NCBI RefSeq assembly: GCF_918698095.1
Contig: NZ_CAKKLY010000016.1
Span: 24,110 to 88,109 of the forward strand
Length of the DNA stretch: 64,000 nt
Direction of reading: 5' to 3'
Origin: Arthrobacter sp. Bi83
Lineage (GTDB): Bacteria; Actinomycetota; Actinomycetes; Actinomycetales; Micrococcaceae
The position numbers were made by a program, and so were the translations under genes. Positions 7,983-16,055 of this stretch are shown one piece after another. The notes under the pieces are model-generated. The model was given only the letters and a program-made list of their open reading frames with translations, was not told where the DNA came from and did no database searches. Positions within the stretch are counted from its first letter, which is position 1; each line of letters opens with the position of its first letter.

Positions 7983-8762
7983 CTACAGCGCCGACCAGCC
8001 GCCGTCGGACGCCAGGATGGCGCCGTTGACATTGGTGCCGTCGTCGCTGAGTAGGAAGGTGATGGACGCGGCGAGCTGCGCCGCGGTGGCGGGCGTGGGG
8101 ACGGTGGCCTTCATCAGCGGGACGAGGCGTTCGGCCGCGAGCTGAGATCGCCAGTTGGCCACGATGTTGGTGATGGTGGGTCCGGGGGCCACGGCGTTGA
8201 AGCGCAGGCCCTTCGGCCCGTACATCACGGCCGAGTTCTTGGTCAGGCCGACGACGGCGTGCTTGGACGCGGTGTAGGCGGCGCCGGCGGCGGAACCGCG
8301 CAGGCCTGCCTCGGAGGCGACGTTGACCACGGAGCCGGTGCCGGCGTCGAGCATCATCGGCACCACGGCGCGGGTGAGGCGCATGAGGGCGGTGACGTTG
8401 ATCCGGAAGACGCGGTCCCAGAGGTCGTCGTCCACCTCGTGGATGGGGGCGAAGTTGTCCATGATGCCGGCGACGTTCGCCAGCGCATCGACCCGTCCGC
8501 CGGCGGCAGCGACGACGGCGGCCACGGTCTCCTCGGTGGAGATGTCGCCGGCCACGGGGACCAGGTCCAGTCCGGCGTTCTCGGCTACCAGGTCATCCAG
8601 GCGTTCCTTGCTGATGTCGGCGGCGATGACGCGGCCGCCTTCCTTGGCGACGCGCAGGGCGGTGGCCTGGCCGATGCCGGAGACCGCCCCGGTGACGATG
8701 ACGGTCTTGCCGGCGAAGCGGCCGCCGGTGGCAGCTTCCTGCCATGAAGCTTCGTTGCCCAT
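7983..8762 (-). CDS. SDR family NAD(P)-dependent oxidoreductase
   Basis: Classical short-chain dehydrogenase, 259 residues. It carries the cofactor motif TGAVSGIGQA near residue 23, a DISKE-type acidic end of beta-2 that favours NAD, NVAGIMDN near 95, and the catalytic Ser with YTASK near 160. It probably interconverts an alcohol and a ketone; the substrate is unknown. An earlier GTG at 8801 lies inside the operator, whereas the ATG at 8762 has a good ribosome site (GGAAGGAC) five bases upstream, so I use 8762. The gene is divergent from a TetR gene and shares a palindromic operator with it, so it is probably repressed by that regulator and induced by its own substrate or a related compound. 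Confidence 0.9.
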   Translation of the reverse strand: MGNEASWQEAATGGRFAGKTVIVTGAVSGIGQATALRVAKEGGRVIAADISKERLDDLVAENAGLDLVPVAGDISTEETVAAVVAAAGGRVDALANVAGIMDNFAPIHEVDDDLWDRVFRINVTALMRLTRAVVPMMLDAGTGSVVNVASEAGLRGSAAGAAYTASKHAVVGLTKNSAVMYGPKGLRFNAVAPGPTITNIVANWRSQLAAERLVPLMKATVPTPATAAQLAASITFLLSDDGTNVNGAILASDGGWSAL

Positions 8763-8799
8763 GATGTCCTTCCAGACGTTGCTGATCGTGGTGCGGTCC

Positions 8800-8826
8800 A
8801 CATTATGACACTCCGTGTCATAATGT
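8800..8826. promoter_or_regulatory. Perfect palindromic operator between SDR and TetR genes
   Basis: Two exact 12-base inverted arms, ACATTATGACAC (8800-8811) and GTGTCATAATGT (8815-8826), around TCC. It sits between the divergent SDR and TetR starts. Its size and symmetry are those of a TetR-dimer operator, and binding here would control both genes. It also overlaps the possible GTG start of the SDR gene, which argues against that start. Confidence 0.88.
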
Positions 8827-8830
8827 AAGG

Positions 8831-9499
8831 GTGAATACTGGTGGGATGCCTTCGGATGCTTTGAAGACCGCCGTTCCGCGCGCCACCGGGCGCCCGGTGA
8901 CGATTGATCCCGACGCCGTGGCCGCCATCGCGCTGCGACTCTTCGCCGAGCGCGGGTACGAGCAGACCTCCGTGGAGGACATCGCGCGCGAGGCGGGGAT
9001 CGGGCGCAAGAGCCTGTACCGCTACTTCTCCAGCAAGGCCGAACTCATCTGGGGCGGAATGGACCCGGTGATCGAGGCATCTGGGCGGGTTTTGGATTCC
9101 TTTAGCGTTGCGGGCGCTTCCGACGGCGACATGCTGGTGGGGCTGCGAGATGCGGCTGTCGCTGGAGTTGCTGTTCTCCCTGACCTGGAGGTCACGCGCG
9201 GCCGGCTTCGCCTGATCGCTGAACACCCCGAACTGGCCAGCCGGAGTTACGAGTCGCTGGCGCCGCAGCGGGAGCGGACGCGTGCTTACCTGTTATCGGC
9301 TGGAGTCAGCGAGGATGTTGCTGGGTATCTGTGCGCCGCTTATCTCGGGGCGACGTTCGAGGCCTGGATGCAGTGGGCTGCGGGGTCGGACGCGGATCCG
9401 GTGCCTTATTTGGTGGCGGCGGTTGGGGTGCTGCGCGTGCCGGGCTCATGGATGCCTCGGCAGTCAATCGACGCAACGGCCTCGACCAAGGCAAAGTAG
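8831..9499 (+). CDS. TetR family transcriptional regulator
   Basis: A 222-residue one-component repressor. The N-terminal HTH is clear: [37 protein letters not shown] in pieces, about residues 30-70. The C-terminal ligand domain ends in a basic tail (ATASTKAK) and resembles the acyl-CoA-like ligand-binding group of TetR proteins. The GTG at 8831 follows the operator by four bases and would give a leaderless or nearly leaderless message; an ATG at 8846 is the alternative and would remove five residues. The gene is divergent from the SDR gene and very likely autoregulated through the palindrome between them. The inducer is unknown. Confidence 0.9.
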   Translation: MNTGGMPSDALKTAVPRATGRPVTIDPDAVAAIALRLFAERGYEQTSVEDIAREAGIGRKSLYRYFSSKAELIWGGMDPVIEASGRVLDSFSVAGASDGDMLVGLRDAAVAGVAVLPDLEVTRGRLRLIAEHPELASRSYESLAPQRERTRAYLLSAGVSEDVAGYLCAAYLGATFEAWMQWAAGSDADPVPYLVAAVGVLRVPGSWMPRQSIDATASTKAK

Positions 9500-9558
9500 G
9501 GGAAGCCCATATCCGGTACTACGTAAAGCTGGGATGAGGCGCTGATGAAGGGAACTTT

Positions 9559-10158
9559 GTGAACAAGAATCGGCTGGAGGCATTCAGCGATGGCGTACTG
9601 GCCATCATCATCACCATCATGGTGCTCGAGCTGCGTGTGCCGCACGAACCGACCTGGCAGGGGTTGGCCGCTGTGCTGCCCACCTTCCTCAGCTACCTGC
9701 TCAGTTTCGTTTACGTGGGCATCTACTGGAACAACCACCACCATATGATCCACTTGGCCGACCGGGTAAACGGCGGGATCCTCTGGGCGAACCTGCACCT
9801 CTTGTTCTGGCTCTCGCTCTTCCCGTTCAGCACCCGTTGGATGGACGAGTCCGGGTTTTTACAGGTCCCGGTTCTTGTATATGGGATCAACCTCCTCTGC
9901 GCGGCCATCGCCTACTTCATCCTGCAGCAGACCCTCATCCGCCATCAGGGCAGGGAGGGTGCCCTCGCCCGGGCCGTCGGCAGGGACTGGAAAGGCAAGG
10001 CGTCCCCGCTGATCTATTTGACGGGCCTTGCGCTGAGCGCAGTACAGCCGTTACTGGGAGTTGCGGTCTATACCGTGGTGGCGCTGATCTGGCTTGTTCC
10101 GGATCGTCGGGTTGAGCACTTCGTAGCCCAGGCGCACCAAGACCAACGCCGGCGCTGA
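9559..10158 (+). CDS. TMEM175/DUF1211 family potassium channel-like membrane protein
   Basis: Integral membrane protein of 199 residues with about six helices. The N-terminal RLEAFSDGVLAIIITIMVLEL carries the FSD motif of the bacterial TMEM175 family, which forms tetrameric K+ leak channels. The HHHMIH segment after helix 3 and LFPFSTRWM are also typical. The GTG at 9559 is preceded by GAAGGGA at good distance. Its stop lies six bases before the start of the second exporter remnant, so the gene lies between two decayed copies of the same ABC gene. This suggests it arrived, or was rearranged, with the SDR/TetR pair. Ion selectivity has not been shown for this protein. Confidence 0.88.
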   Translation: MNKNRLEAFSDGVLAIIITIMVLELRVPHEPTWQGLAAVLPTFLSYLLSFVYVGIYWNNHHHMIHLADRVNGGILWANLHLLFWLSLFPFSTRWMDESGFLQVPVLVYGINLLCAAIAYFILQQTLIRHQGREGALARAVGRDWKGKASPLIYLTGLALSAVQPLLGVAVYTVVALIWLVPDRRVEHFVAQAHQDQRRR

Positions 10159-10164
10159 CCCCAG

Positions 10165-10310
10165 ACCCTTAAACCTCCGCCACTGGAGCCGCGAACAGCG
10201 CCGAGTACGCCCCGCCGGCCGCCAACAACTCCGCATGCATTCTCCTGCTCCACGATCTGCCCGGCCTCCAGCACCAGGATGAGGTCGGCGTCGAGGATCG
10301 TAGACGGCTG
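10165..10310 (-). pseudogene. Decayed copy 2 of the ABC exporter ATPase 3' end
   Basis: About 145 bp closely matching, on the reverse strand, the last codons of the intact exporter gene (from about 11552 to 11700). It includes the native TAA and the codons for [13 protein letters not shown] and for the VMEAGQIVEQ segment. It then stops matching. Several substitutions and a short deletion of the codons around EAQFA show decay. It lies between the TMEM175 gene and the phosphotransferase gene, which run towards each other. Confidence 0.8.
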
Positions 10311-10343
10311 TCGCTGCGGGTGGAGCCGTCATCTGCCGGGGGC

Positions 10344-11552
10344 TCACTGTCTCAGCTCCCGTGCCGCGCGTTCCGCGAGGACGGCGATGGCCAGGGAGAA
10401 GCGTCCAGGTAACGGAGAAAGTGCCAGACGGAGCCAGATGGCGTCCGAGTACGCATCGAACCGGGCCGGGCTGACGTGCAGTTCCTCGGCGGCGGCCAGC
10501 ACCTGCCTGTGAGCCGTCAGATATCTTTCGGGCGTCATGCGGTTATTTCGCAGATGAAGCTCCAGTCGGACGTCCAGGCCGGCCAGATCCCGGGCGGCCT
10601 CGTGTTGGGCCGTACTGTCGAAGTCCAGCAATCCGGGCGGCATTTCGTCGGCAGGAACGATGATTTGCCTGTCGTAAAGGTCTCCGTGGGCCCATACCAG
10701 AGGATCCGGTGTTGTCCGAAGCAGGTTCGTGGCCACTTGCTCTGCAGCGGCACGCAAGGCATCGCGCTGAGACGACAACTCGGGGACGTTTTCATTGTGC
10801 CGCAACCAGTCGTCCACCCGTCGCCACGCCTTCGTGGCTTCCCACTCTGCTGAACGGAGCGGAAGGCTGTAGAGAACGCTCTGTGCCGCGGGATCATAGG
10901 AGCCGTTCAGTTCCGTGACCCAGGCGCGCGACCATTTCTCCCACGCCCTGGCGAACTCTTGATCGCAGACGGCGGCCTCCACCTGGCCCAGCTCGTTCAG
11001 AGTCTGTCCCTCGATGGCGCTGAAAACGATGACGTCCTTCTGGGAACTCTGACGGAGAATTCTGGGTGTTGTGAAGTTGCCGGCGTCCAGCAGGACGTCC
11101 ATTTGTGCACAGCGCTCGGCCGGTACGACGGCGCCGCCTGGCTCGAAGATCTTTATGTAGCGGCCCTCCGCCCGGACGACCGCCTGGTGGTGGGGCCAGT
11201 ACGAAATCAATTCCCCCCGCTCCGCTTCCCCCCGCAAGGCGGGCAGCCCCGGATCGTCCAACGGGATAAGTTCGAACTGCCCGTGACGCAGATGAGCTCC
11301 CCTGACGCCGGGCCGTCCCGGAGTCAAAACCTCCAGTACAAATTCTCCTGGTGTCTTGTCCGGCCATGCCCGCTGAATCAGCCAAAATGTACCGGTATCG
11401 TCGTCGGCAGACGCTGGAACGGGGGAGGGCCAGTCCCTGGAATCAATTCCTTGGACTGGCGGAGGCGCCAGCCAATGGTTTGCGCCATGAACTGCGGGCG
11501 GCCGAGACTCACCAGCCGCTCTTCCAACCCTCGGCTTTCGAGACGACGCCAA
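10344..11552 (-). CDS. Phosphotransferase-fold protein (aminoglycoside phosphotransferase-like), paralogue of the glycan-locus kinase
   Basis: Predicted kinase-fold enzyme of up to 402 residues. The Brenner motif HGDLYDRQ and the metal-binding GLLDFDSTAQH are present, with Gln where most APH enzymes have Asn. The N-terminal half (AHLRHGQFELIP, ALRGEAERGELISYWPHHQAVV, RYIKIFEPG) is clearly related to the protein encoded at 26340-27476, and only to that one in this window. The start is uncertain: the only long option is TTG at 11552, four bases after the exporter stop, and the first ~45 residues look non-conserved. Gene order suggests co-transcription with the upstream exporter pair. It might phosphorylate the exported compound or a sugar, but its substrate is unknown. 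Confidence 0.72.
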   Translation of the reverse strand: MASSRKPRVGRAAGESRPPAVHGANHWLAPPPVQGIDSRDWPSPVPASADDDTGTFWLIQRAWPDKTPGEFVLEVLTPGRPGVRGAHLRHGQFELIPLDDPGLPALRGEAERGELISYWPHHQAVVRAEGRYIKIFEPGGAVVPAERCAQMDVLLDAGNFTTPRILRQSSQKDVIVFSAIEGQTLNELGQVEAAVCDQEFARAWEKWSRAWVTELNGSYDPAAQSVLYSLPLRSAEWEATKAWRRVDDWLRHNENVPELSSQRDALRAAAEQVATNLLRTTPDPLVWAHGDLYDRQIIVPADEMPPGLLDFDSTAQHEAARDLAGLDVRLELHLRNNRMTPERYLTAHRQVLAAAEELHVSPARFDAYSDAIWLRLALSPLPGRFSLAIAVLAERAARELRQ

Positions 11553-11555
11553 CCC

Positions 11556-13592
11556 TTAAACCTCCGCCACAGGAGCCGCGAACTGCGCCTCATACAGCGC
11601 CGAGTACGCCCCGCCGGCCGCCAGCAAGGAAGCATGCGTCCCCTGCTCCACGATCTGCCCGGCCTCCATCACCAGGATGAGGTCGGCGTCGCGGATCGTG
11701 GAGAGGCGGTGGGCGATCACGAAGCTCGTCCGGTCGGACCGCAACGCACTCATCGCCTTCTGCACCAGCACCTCGGTGCGGGTGTCCACCGAGCTCGTCG
11801 CCTCGTCCAAGATCAACACAGAAGGCCGGGCAAGGAACGCGCGCGCAATCGTCAGCAGCTGCTTCTCGCCGGCGGACACATTGGAACCCTCGTCGTCGAG
11901 CACCGTGTCGTAGCCCTCCGGCAGCGAGCGCACGAACCGGTCCACGTACGTCGCCTGCGCGGCCTCCAGAATCTCGGCTTCCGAAGCACCAGGCCGGCCG
12001 TACGCGATGTTGTCCCGGACCGTCCCGCCGAACAGCCACGTGTCCTGCAGCACCATGCCCATCCGCGAGCGCAGCTCGTTGCGCGTCATCAGGGTGACGT
12101 CCACGCCGTCGAGCGTTATCCGCCCCGCATCCAGCTCGTAGAACCGCATCATCAGGTTCACCAGCGTGGTCTTGCCGGCCCCGGTGGGCCCCACTATCGC
12201 CACGGTCTGCCCGGGCTCGGCCACCAGGCTCAGGTCCGAAATCAGCGGCTTGTCAACAGAATAGGAGAAGGACACGTTATCGAACACCAGCCGGCCCCGC
12301 ACCGACTCCGGCGCCACGGCAACAGCCGGATCGGGGCTCTGCTCCTCCGTATCCAACAGCTCGAACACCCGTTCCGCCGACGCCACCCCTGACTGCAGCA
12401 GATTGGCCATCGACCCCAGCTGGGCCAGCGGCTGCGTGAACTGCCGCGAGTACTGGATGAACGCCTGCACGTCGCCCAGCTGCATCGCCCCGGACGCCAC
12501 CTGCAGCCCGCCCACCACGGCGATCCCCACGTACACCAGGTTCCCGATGAACGTCAGCGCCGGCATGATCAGGCCGCTGATGAACTGCGCGCCGAAGCTC
12601 GCCTCGAACAGCTCCACATTCTTCTGCCGGAACCGCTCCTCCACCTCCCGCTGCCGGCCGAACACCTTCACCAGCGCGTGCCCCGTGTACGTCTCCTCGA
12701 TCTGGCCGTTCAGCTCCCCCGTGTGCTTCCACTGCGCCACGAACAGCTTCTGCGAGCGCTTGGCGATCAGCGCCGTGGTCACCAGCGTCAGCGGCACCGT
12801 CACCAGCGCAATCAACGCCAGCACCGGCGAAAGCAGGAACATCATCACCAGCACGCCCACCACCGTGAGCAGCGACGTCACCGCCTGGGAGATCGACTGC
12901 TGCAGGCTCTGCGAGATGTTGTCCACGTCGTTCGTCACCCGGCTGAGCAGCTCACCTCGTTGGACTGAATCGAAATACCGCAGCGGCAGCCTGTTGATCT
13001 TCGCCTCGATCCGCTCGCGCAGCCGGTACACCGTCCGCTGCACCACACCGTTGAGCACATACGCCTGGATCCAGCCGAACGCCGACGCCAGCACATACAG
13101 CGCCAGCGCCCACTCCAGCACGCTGGCCAGCGCTGCGAAGTCGATCCCCGTCCCCGGTGTCAGCGTCATCGCGCCGATCATGTCCGCCTGCGAATTCTGG
13201 CCGGCCGCCCGCAGTCGCGCGATCACCTCGTCCTTGCTCACCCCGGCCGGCAGGTTTTTCGACACGACGCCGGCGAAGATCAGGTTGCTGCCCTCCCCCA
13301 GCAGCCGCGGCCCGATCACCGAGAACGCCACACTCGCCACGGCCAGCGCCAGGACCAGCGCCAGCCACAGCCGCTCCGGGCGCAGCGTGCCCAGCAGCCG
13401 CCTGGCCGACGGCCAGAAGTTCATCGCCTTCTCCGCCGGGACATTCATCCCGGCAAAGGGCCCGCCCCTGCCCGGGCCCATCGGCGGCCGGGGCGGCCCC
13501 GCGGGCCTCTCTCCTGTCCCGCCCGCGGGAATACGTCCGACGGCGGGTGCTCCCGTTCCGCTGCCGGTTCCGGTCCGGCTTGAGGTACTCAT
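11556..13592 (-). CDS. ABC exporter subunit with canonical Walker B Glu and degenerate signature
   Basis: Half-transporter of 678 residues. A long Gly/Pro-rich N-terminal extension (about 70 residues) precedes six membrane helices, and the nucleotide-binding domain has GPTGAGKTT (Walker A), then NVSAGEKQ in place of LSGGQ, then LILDEATSSVD (Walker B with catalytic Glu). Together with the 591-residue partner, this is the asymmetric arrangement of heterodimeric type IV exporters such as LmrCD, BmrCD and TM287/288, where one ATP site is degenerate. Such pumps move drugs, lipids or peptides outward. The start overlaps the partner's stop (ATGA). Its 3' end has been duplicated twice in this region as decayed fragments. 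Confidence 0.93.
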   Translation of the reverse strand: MSTSSRTGTGSGTGAPAVGRIPAGGTGERPAGPPRPPMGPGRGGPFAGMNVPAEKAMNFWPSARRLLGTLRPERLWLALVLALAVASVAFSVIGPRLLGEGSNLIFAGVVSKNLPAGVSKDEVIARLRAAGQNSQADMIGAMTLTPGTGIDFAALASVLEWALALYVLASAFGWIQAYVLNGVVQRTVYRLRERIEAKINRLPLRYFDSVQRGELLSRVTNDVDNISQSLQQSISQAVTSLLTVVGVLVMMFLLSPVLALIALVTVPLTLVTTALIAKRSQKLFVAQWKHTGELNGQIEETYTGHALVKVFGRQREVEERFRQKNVELFEASFGAQFISGLIMPALTFIGNLVYVGIAVVGGLQVASGAMQLGDVQAFIQYSRQFTQPLAQLGSMANLLQSGVASAERVFELLDTEEQSPDPAVAVAPESVRGRLVFDNVSFSYSVDKPLISDLSLVAEPGQTVAIVGPTGAGKTTLVNLMMRFYELDAGRITLDGVDVTLMTRNELRSRMGMVLQDTWLFGGTVRDNIAYGRPGASEAEILEAAQATYVDRFVRSLPEGYDTVLDDEGSNVSAGEKQLLTIARAFLARPSVLILDEATSSVDTRTEVLVQKAMSALRSDRTSFVIAHRLSTIRDADLILVMEAGQIVEQGTHASLLAAGGAYSALYEAQFAAPVAEV

Positions 13593-15364
13593 GCCGCCTC
13601 CTCCGCCGCCAGCTGGGAGGAGACGATCTCCCGGTACGTCTCGGACGTCTCCAGCAGCTCGCCGTGCGTTCCGCGCCCGACGATCCGGCCGTCGTCGAGC
13701 ACCAGGATCTGGTCTGCATCCACGATGCTGGACACCCGCTGGGCGATGATCACCAGCGTGGCTCCGGAGGTGTCGTGCTTGAGTGCCTGCCGCAGGCGGG
13801 CGTCCGTCGCGGTGTCCAGCGAGGAGAACGAGTCGTCAAAGATGTACAGCTCGGGCCGCTTCACCAGGGCCCGGGCGATGGCGAGCCGCTGCCGCTGGCC
13901 TCCGGAGACGTTGGTGCCGCCCTGCGAGATGGGCGCATCCAGGCCGCCCTCCATCTCCCGGACGAAACTGTGTGCCTGGGCCGTGGCCAGGGCGCGCCAC
14001 AGCTCGTCCTCGGTGGCATCGGGCTTGCCGTAGAGCAGGTTGCTGCGCACGGTGCCGGAGAACAGGTAGGGCCGCTGCGGGACCAGGCCGATGTGCCCCC
14101 ACAGCAGGTCCGGGTGCAGCTCCCGCACGTCCACGCCGCCGAACCGCACCGAACCGGCGGTGGCATCGAAGAGCCGCGGCATCAGGTTCACCAGCGTGGT
14201 CTTTCCCGACCCGGTGCTGCCGATGATCGCCGTCGTCTGCCCCGAGCGGGCCGTAAAGCCGATCCCGCTGAGGACAGGCTGCTCGGCACCAGGGTAGGCA
14301 AATCCGACGTCGTGCATTTCCAGCTCGCCCCTTCGCGGGCGACGCCGGGCAACGCCGTCTTCACCAAAATCCCGATCGGCGCCAAAACCCACGGGGTGCG
14401 CCGGCGGGCGCACGCTTGACTCTGTGTTCAGCACCTCCCCGATCCGGTCCGCGGAGACCGCAGCGCGGGGGATCATCACCGCCATGAATGTGGCCATCAT
14501 GACGGACATCAGGATCTGCAGCAGATAACTGAGGAAGGCAATCAGGGTGCCCACCTGCATGGACCCGTCCTCAATCCGGAACGAGCCGAACCAGATCACG
14601 GCCACGCTGGAGACGTTGAGCACCAGCATCACCACCGGGAACGCGAGCGCCATCAGCCGCCCGGCGCGCAGGGCCGTGTCGGTCACGTCCGCGTTGGCCC
14701 GCGCGAACCGGGCGGTCTCGATGTCCTCGCGCACGAACGCCCGCACCACACGGATGCCGGTGAGCTGTTCGCGGAGCACCCGGTTCACGGTGTCGATCCG
14801 GACCTGCATCTTCCGGAACAGCGGCACCATCCGCGTAATGATCAGTCCGACGCCGATCAGCAGTGCCGGGACGCTGACGGCGATCAACCAGGACAGCTGG
14901 GCATCCTGCCGGACGGCCATGATCACACCGCCGATGCTGAGCATTGGTGCCGCGACCATGAGCGTGGCGGACATCAGGACGAGCTGCTGGACCTGCTGGA
15001 CGTCGTTGGTGGAGCGCGTGATGAGGCTCGGGGCACCGAACCGGGTGACCTCCTGCTCGGAGAACTCACCCACCCGGCCGAAGATGGCCCCGCGCAGGTC
15101 ACGCCCCAGGCCCATCGCCGCCTTCGCCCCGAAGTACACGGCCGTCACCGCGCACGCGATCTGCAGCAGCGTGATGAACAGCATCAGGCTGCCCACCCGC
15201 AGGATGTAGCCGGTGTCGCCCTTCGCCACACCTTCATCGATGATGTCCGCATTCAGCGTGGGCAGGTACAAGGAAGCGATGGACTGCGCCAGCTGGAAAA
15301 CGACGACGGCGATCAGCAGCCGCCGCTGCGGCCGCAGGTACTCAACGAGCAGCTTCCAGAGCAT
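13589..15364 (-). CDS. ABC exporter subunit with degenerate Walker B
   Basis: First gene of the exporter pair, 591 residues. Six membrane helices occupy about residues 15-310, then the nucleotide-binding domain carries GSTGSGKTT, NVSGGQRQR and IFDDSFSSLD. The residue after the Walker B Asp is Asp instead of Glu, the hallmark of the non-hydrolysing half in heterodimeric exporters. The partner supplies the Glu but has the degenerate signature, so one full and one crippled ATP site would form. No dedicated regulator is adjacent; the upstream region before 15364 (about 180 bp) shows no clear operator. The transported compound is unknown. Confidence 0.93.
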   Translation of the reverse strand: MLWKLLVEYLRPQRRLLIAVVVFQLAQSIASLYLPTLNADIIDEGVAKGDTGYILRVGSLMLFITLLQIACAVTAVYFGAKAAMGLGRDLRGAIFGRVGEFSEQEVTRFGAPSLITRSTNDVQQVQQLVLMSATLMVAAPMLSIGGVIMAVRQDAQLSWLIAVSVPALLIGVGLIITRMVPLFRKMQVRIDTVNRVLREQLTGIRVVRAFVREDIETARFARANADVTDTALRAGRLMALAFPVVMLVLNVSSVAVIWFGSFRIEDGSMQVGTLIAFLSYLLQILMSVMMATFMAVMIPRAAVSADRIGEVLNTESSVRPPAHPVGFGADRDFGEDGVARRRPRRGELEMHDVGFAYPGAEQPVLSGIGFTARSGQTTAIIGSTGSGKTTLVNLMPRLFDATAGSVRFGGVDVRELHPDLLWGHIGLVPQRPYLFSGTVRSNLLYGKPDATEDELWRALATAQAHSFVREMEGGLDAPISQGGTNVSGGQRQRLAIARALVKRPELYIFDDSFSSLDTATDARLRQALKHDTSGATLVIIAQRVSSIVDADQILVLDDGRIVGRGTHGELLETSETYREIVSSQLAAEEAA

Positions 15365-15545
15365 CCGGGCTCCACCTCACGCAGGCACATCACGCACACT
15401 GATTTGGACAGTGTACGTCGCGAGGCTGGGGACGTGTTGGCGCCCTCCTTCCACACTTGACAGGGCCGCGGATTCCGTCACCTGTAGGCTGTGAAACACC
15501 GCCGGACATCCGCGGTACATCGCATGTTGAAGATTGGGGACTTCA

Positions 15546-16007
15546 TTGGGGGAACAGCGTTTGGATTCCGGCGTGCCCGGTGACATACCGGCAGTCATTA
15601 GGTCGTCGGCGGCGTTCTGGCTCGCCAGCGCCGTGGCTGCAGGCTTCCTGCCGGCTGTTTTGGAGGTGGCACGCATCGACTTCGGCCAGTCCACGCCCGA
15701 TTGGGCGGTGCCGTACATGGTGGCGTTCGCGGTGCCGCTGACCGCCCTGCAGGTGTGGGCCGCGATCGAGCTGCTGAGGGGCGCGGGCTGGGCCCGCATC
15801 CTCCTGACCGTGGTCGCCGGTCTTTCCGCGCTGGGAGCGCCGCTAGACCTCTCGGGCCTCATCCTGGCCGGGCTGGCCCTGACGCTGGCCGGTGCCGCGC
15901 TGATGTGGACTCCTGCCGCCAACCGGTTTTTCCGGCGGTGCCGGCACGAGTCTCCAGTCCCCGGTCTGGAGCCCGACGCTCCGAGGCGGTCCGCGGTCGG
16001 ACCCTGA
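15546..16007 (+). CDS. Hypothetical membrane protein, four predicted helices
   Basis: About 153 residues with four hydrophobic stretches (roughly residues 20-40, 50-72, 80-96 and 100-118) and a basic, proline-rich tail. No catalytic motif is visible, and I do not recognise a family beyond generic actinobacterial small membrane proteins. Starts are weak: TTG at 15546 has GGGGA five bases upstream, and TTG at 15534 is the alternative. It is divergent from the exporter operon and runs towards the D-2-hydroxyacid dehydrogenase gene, with a small inverted repeat between them. Confidence 0.65.
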   Translation: MGEQRLDSGVPGDIPAVIRSSAAFWLASAVAAGFLPAVLEVARIDFGQSTPDWAVPYMVAFAVPLTALQVWAAIELLRGAGWARILLTVVAGLSALGAPLDLSGLILAGLALTLAGAALMWTPAANRFFRRCRHESPVPGLEPDAPRRSAVGP

Positions 16008-16027
16008 CGGGGACGGGGCCGAACGAG

Positions 16028-16052
16028 GACCCGGCCTGAGTGGGACCGGGTC
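16028..16052. terminator. Small inverted repeat between convergent genes
   Basis: GACCCGG (16028-16034) and CCGGGTC (16046-16052) pair over an 11-base loop. The repeat lies in the 48-base gap between two genes that end towards each other. There is no T-tract, so this is only a weak candidate for a two-way terminator. Confidence 0.4.
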
Positions 16053-16055
16053 GCA

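Noticed and set aside
8763..8801. GTG at 8801 as the start of the SDR gene
   Set aside because: It falls inside the palindromic operator and has no ribosome site, while ATG 8762 has GGAAGGAC at the right distance and fits the family N-terminus.
8831..9499. Mycofactocin system (TetR regulator plus SDR)
   Set aside because: The TetR type is compatible, but no mftA/B/C-like genes are present and the SDR lacks an obvious mycofactocin-type insertion.
10959..13749. Long forward frames opposite the exporter genes (about 450-480 codons each)
   Set aside because: Both ABC genes on the reverse strand have full motif sets. The forward frames are His/Arg/Gln- or Ser-rich shadows without any family signature.
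7324..15364. Insertion sequence or transposon around the duplicated exporter ends
   Set aside because: No transposase frame, terminal inverted repeats or target duplication could be found; the repeats are exporter gene fragments.
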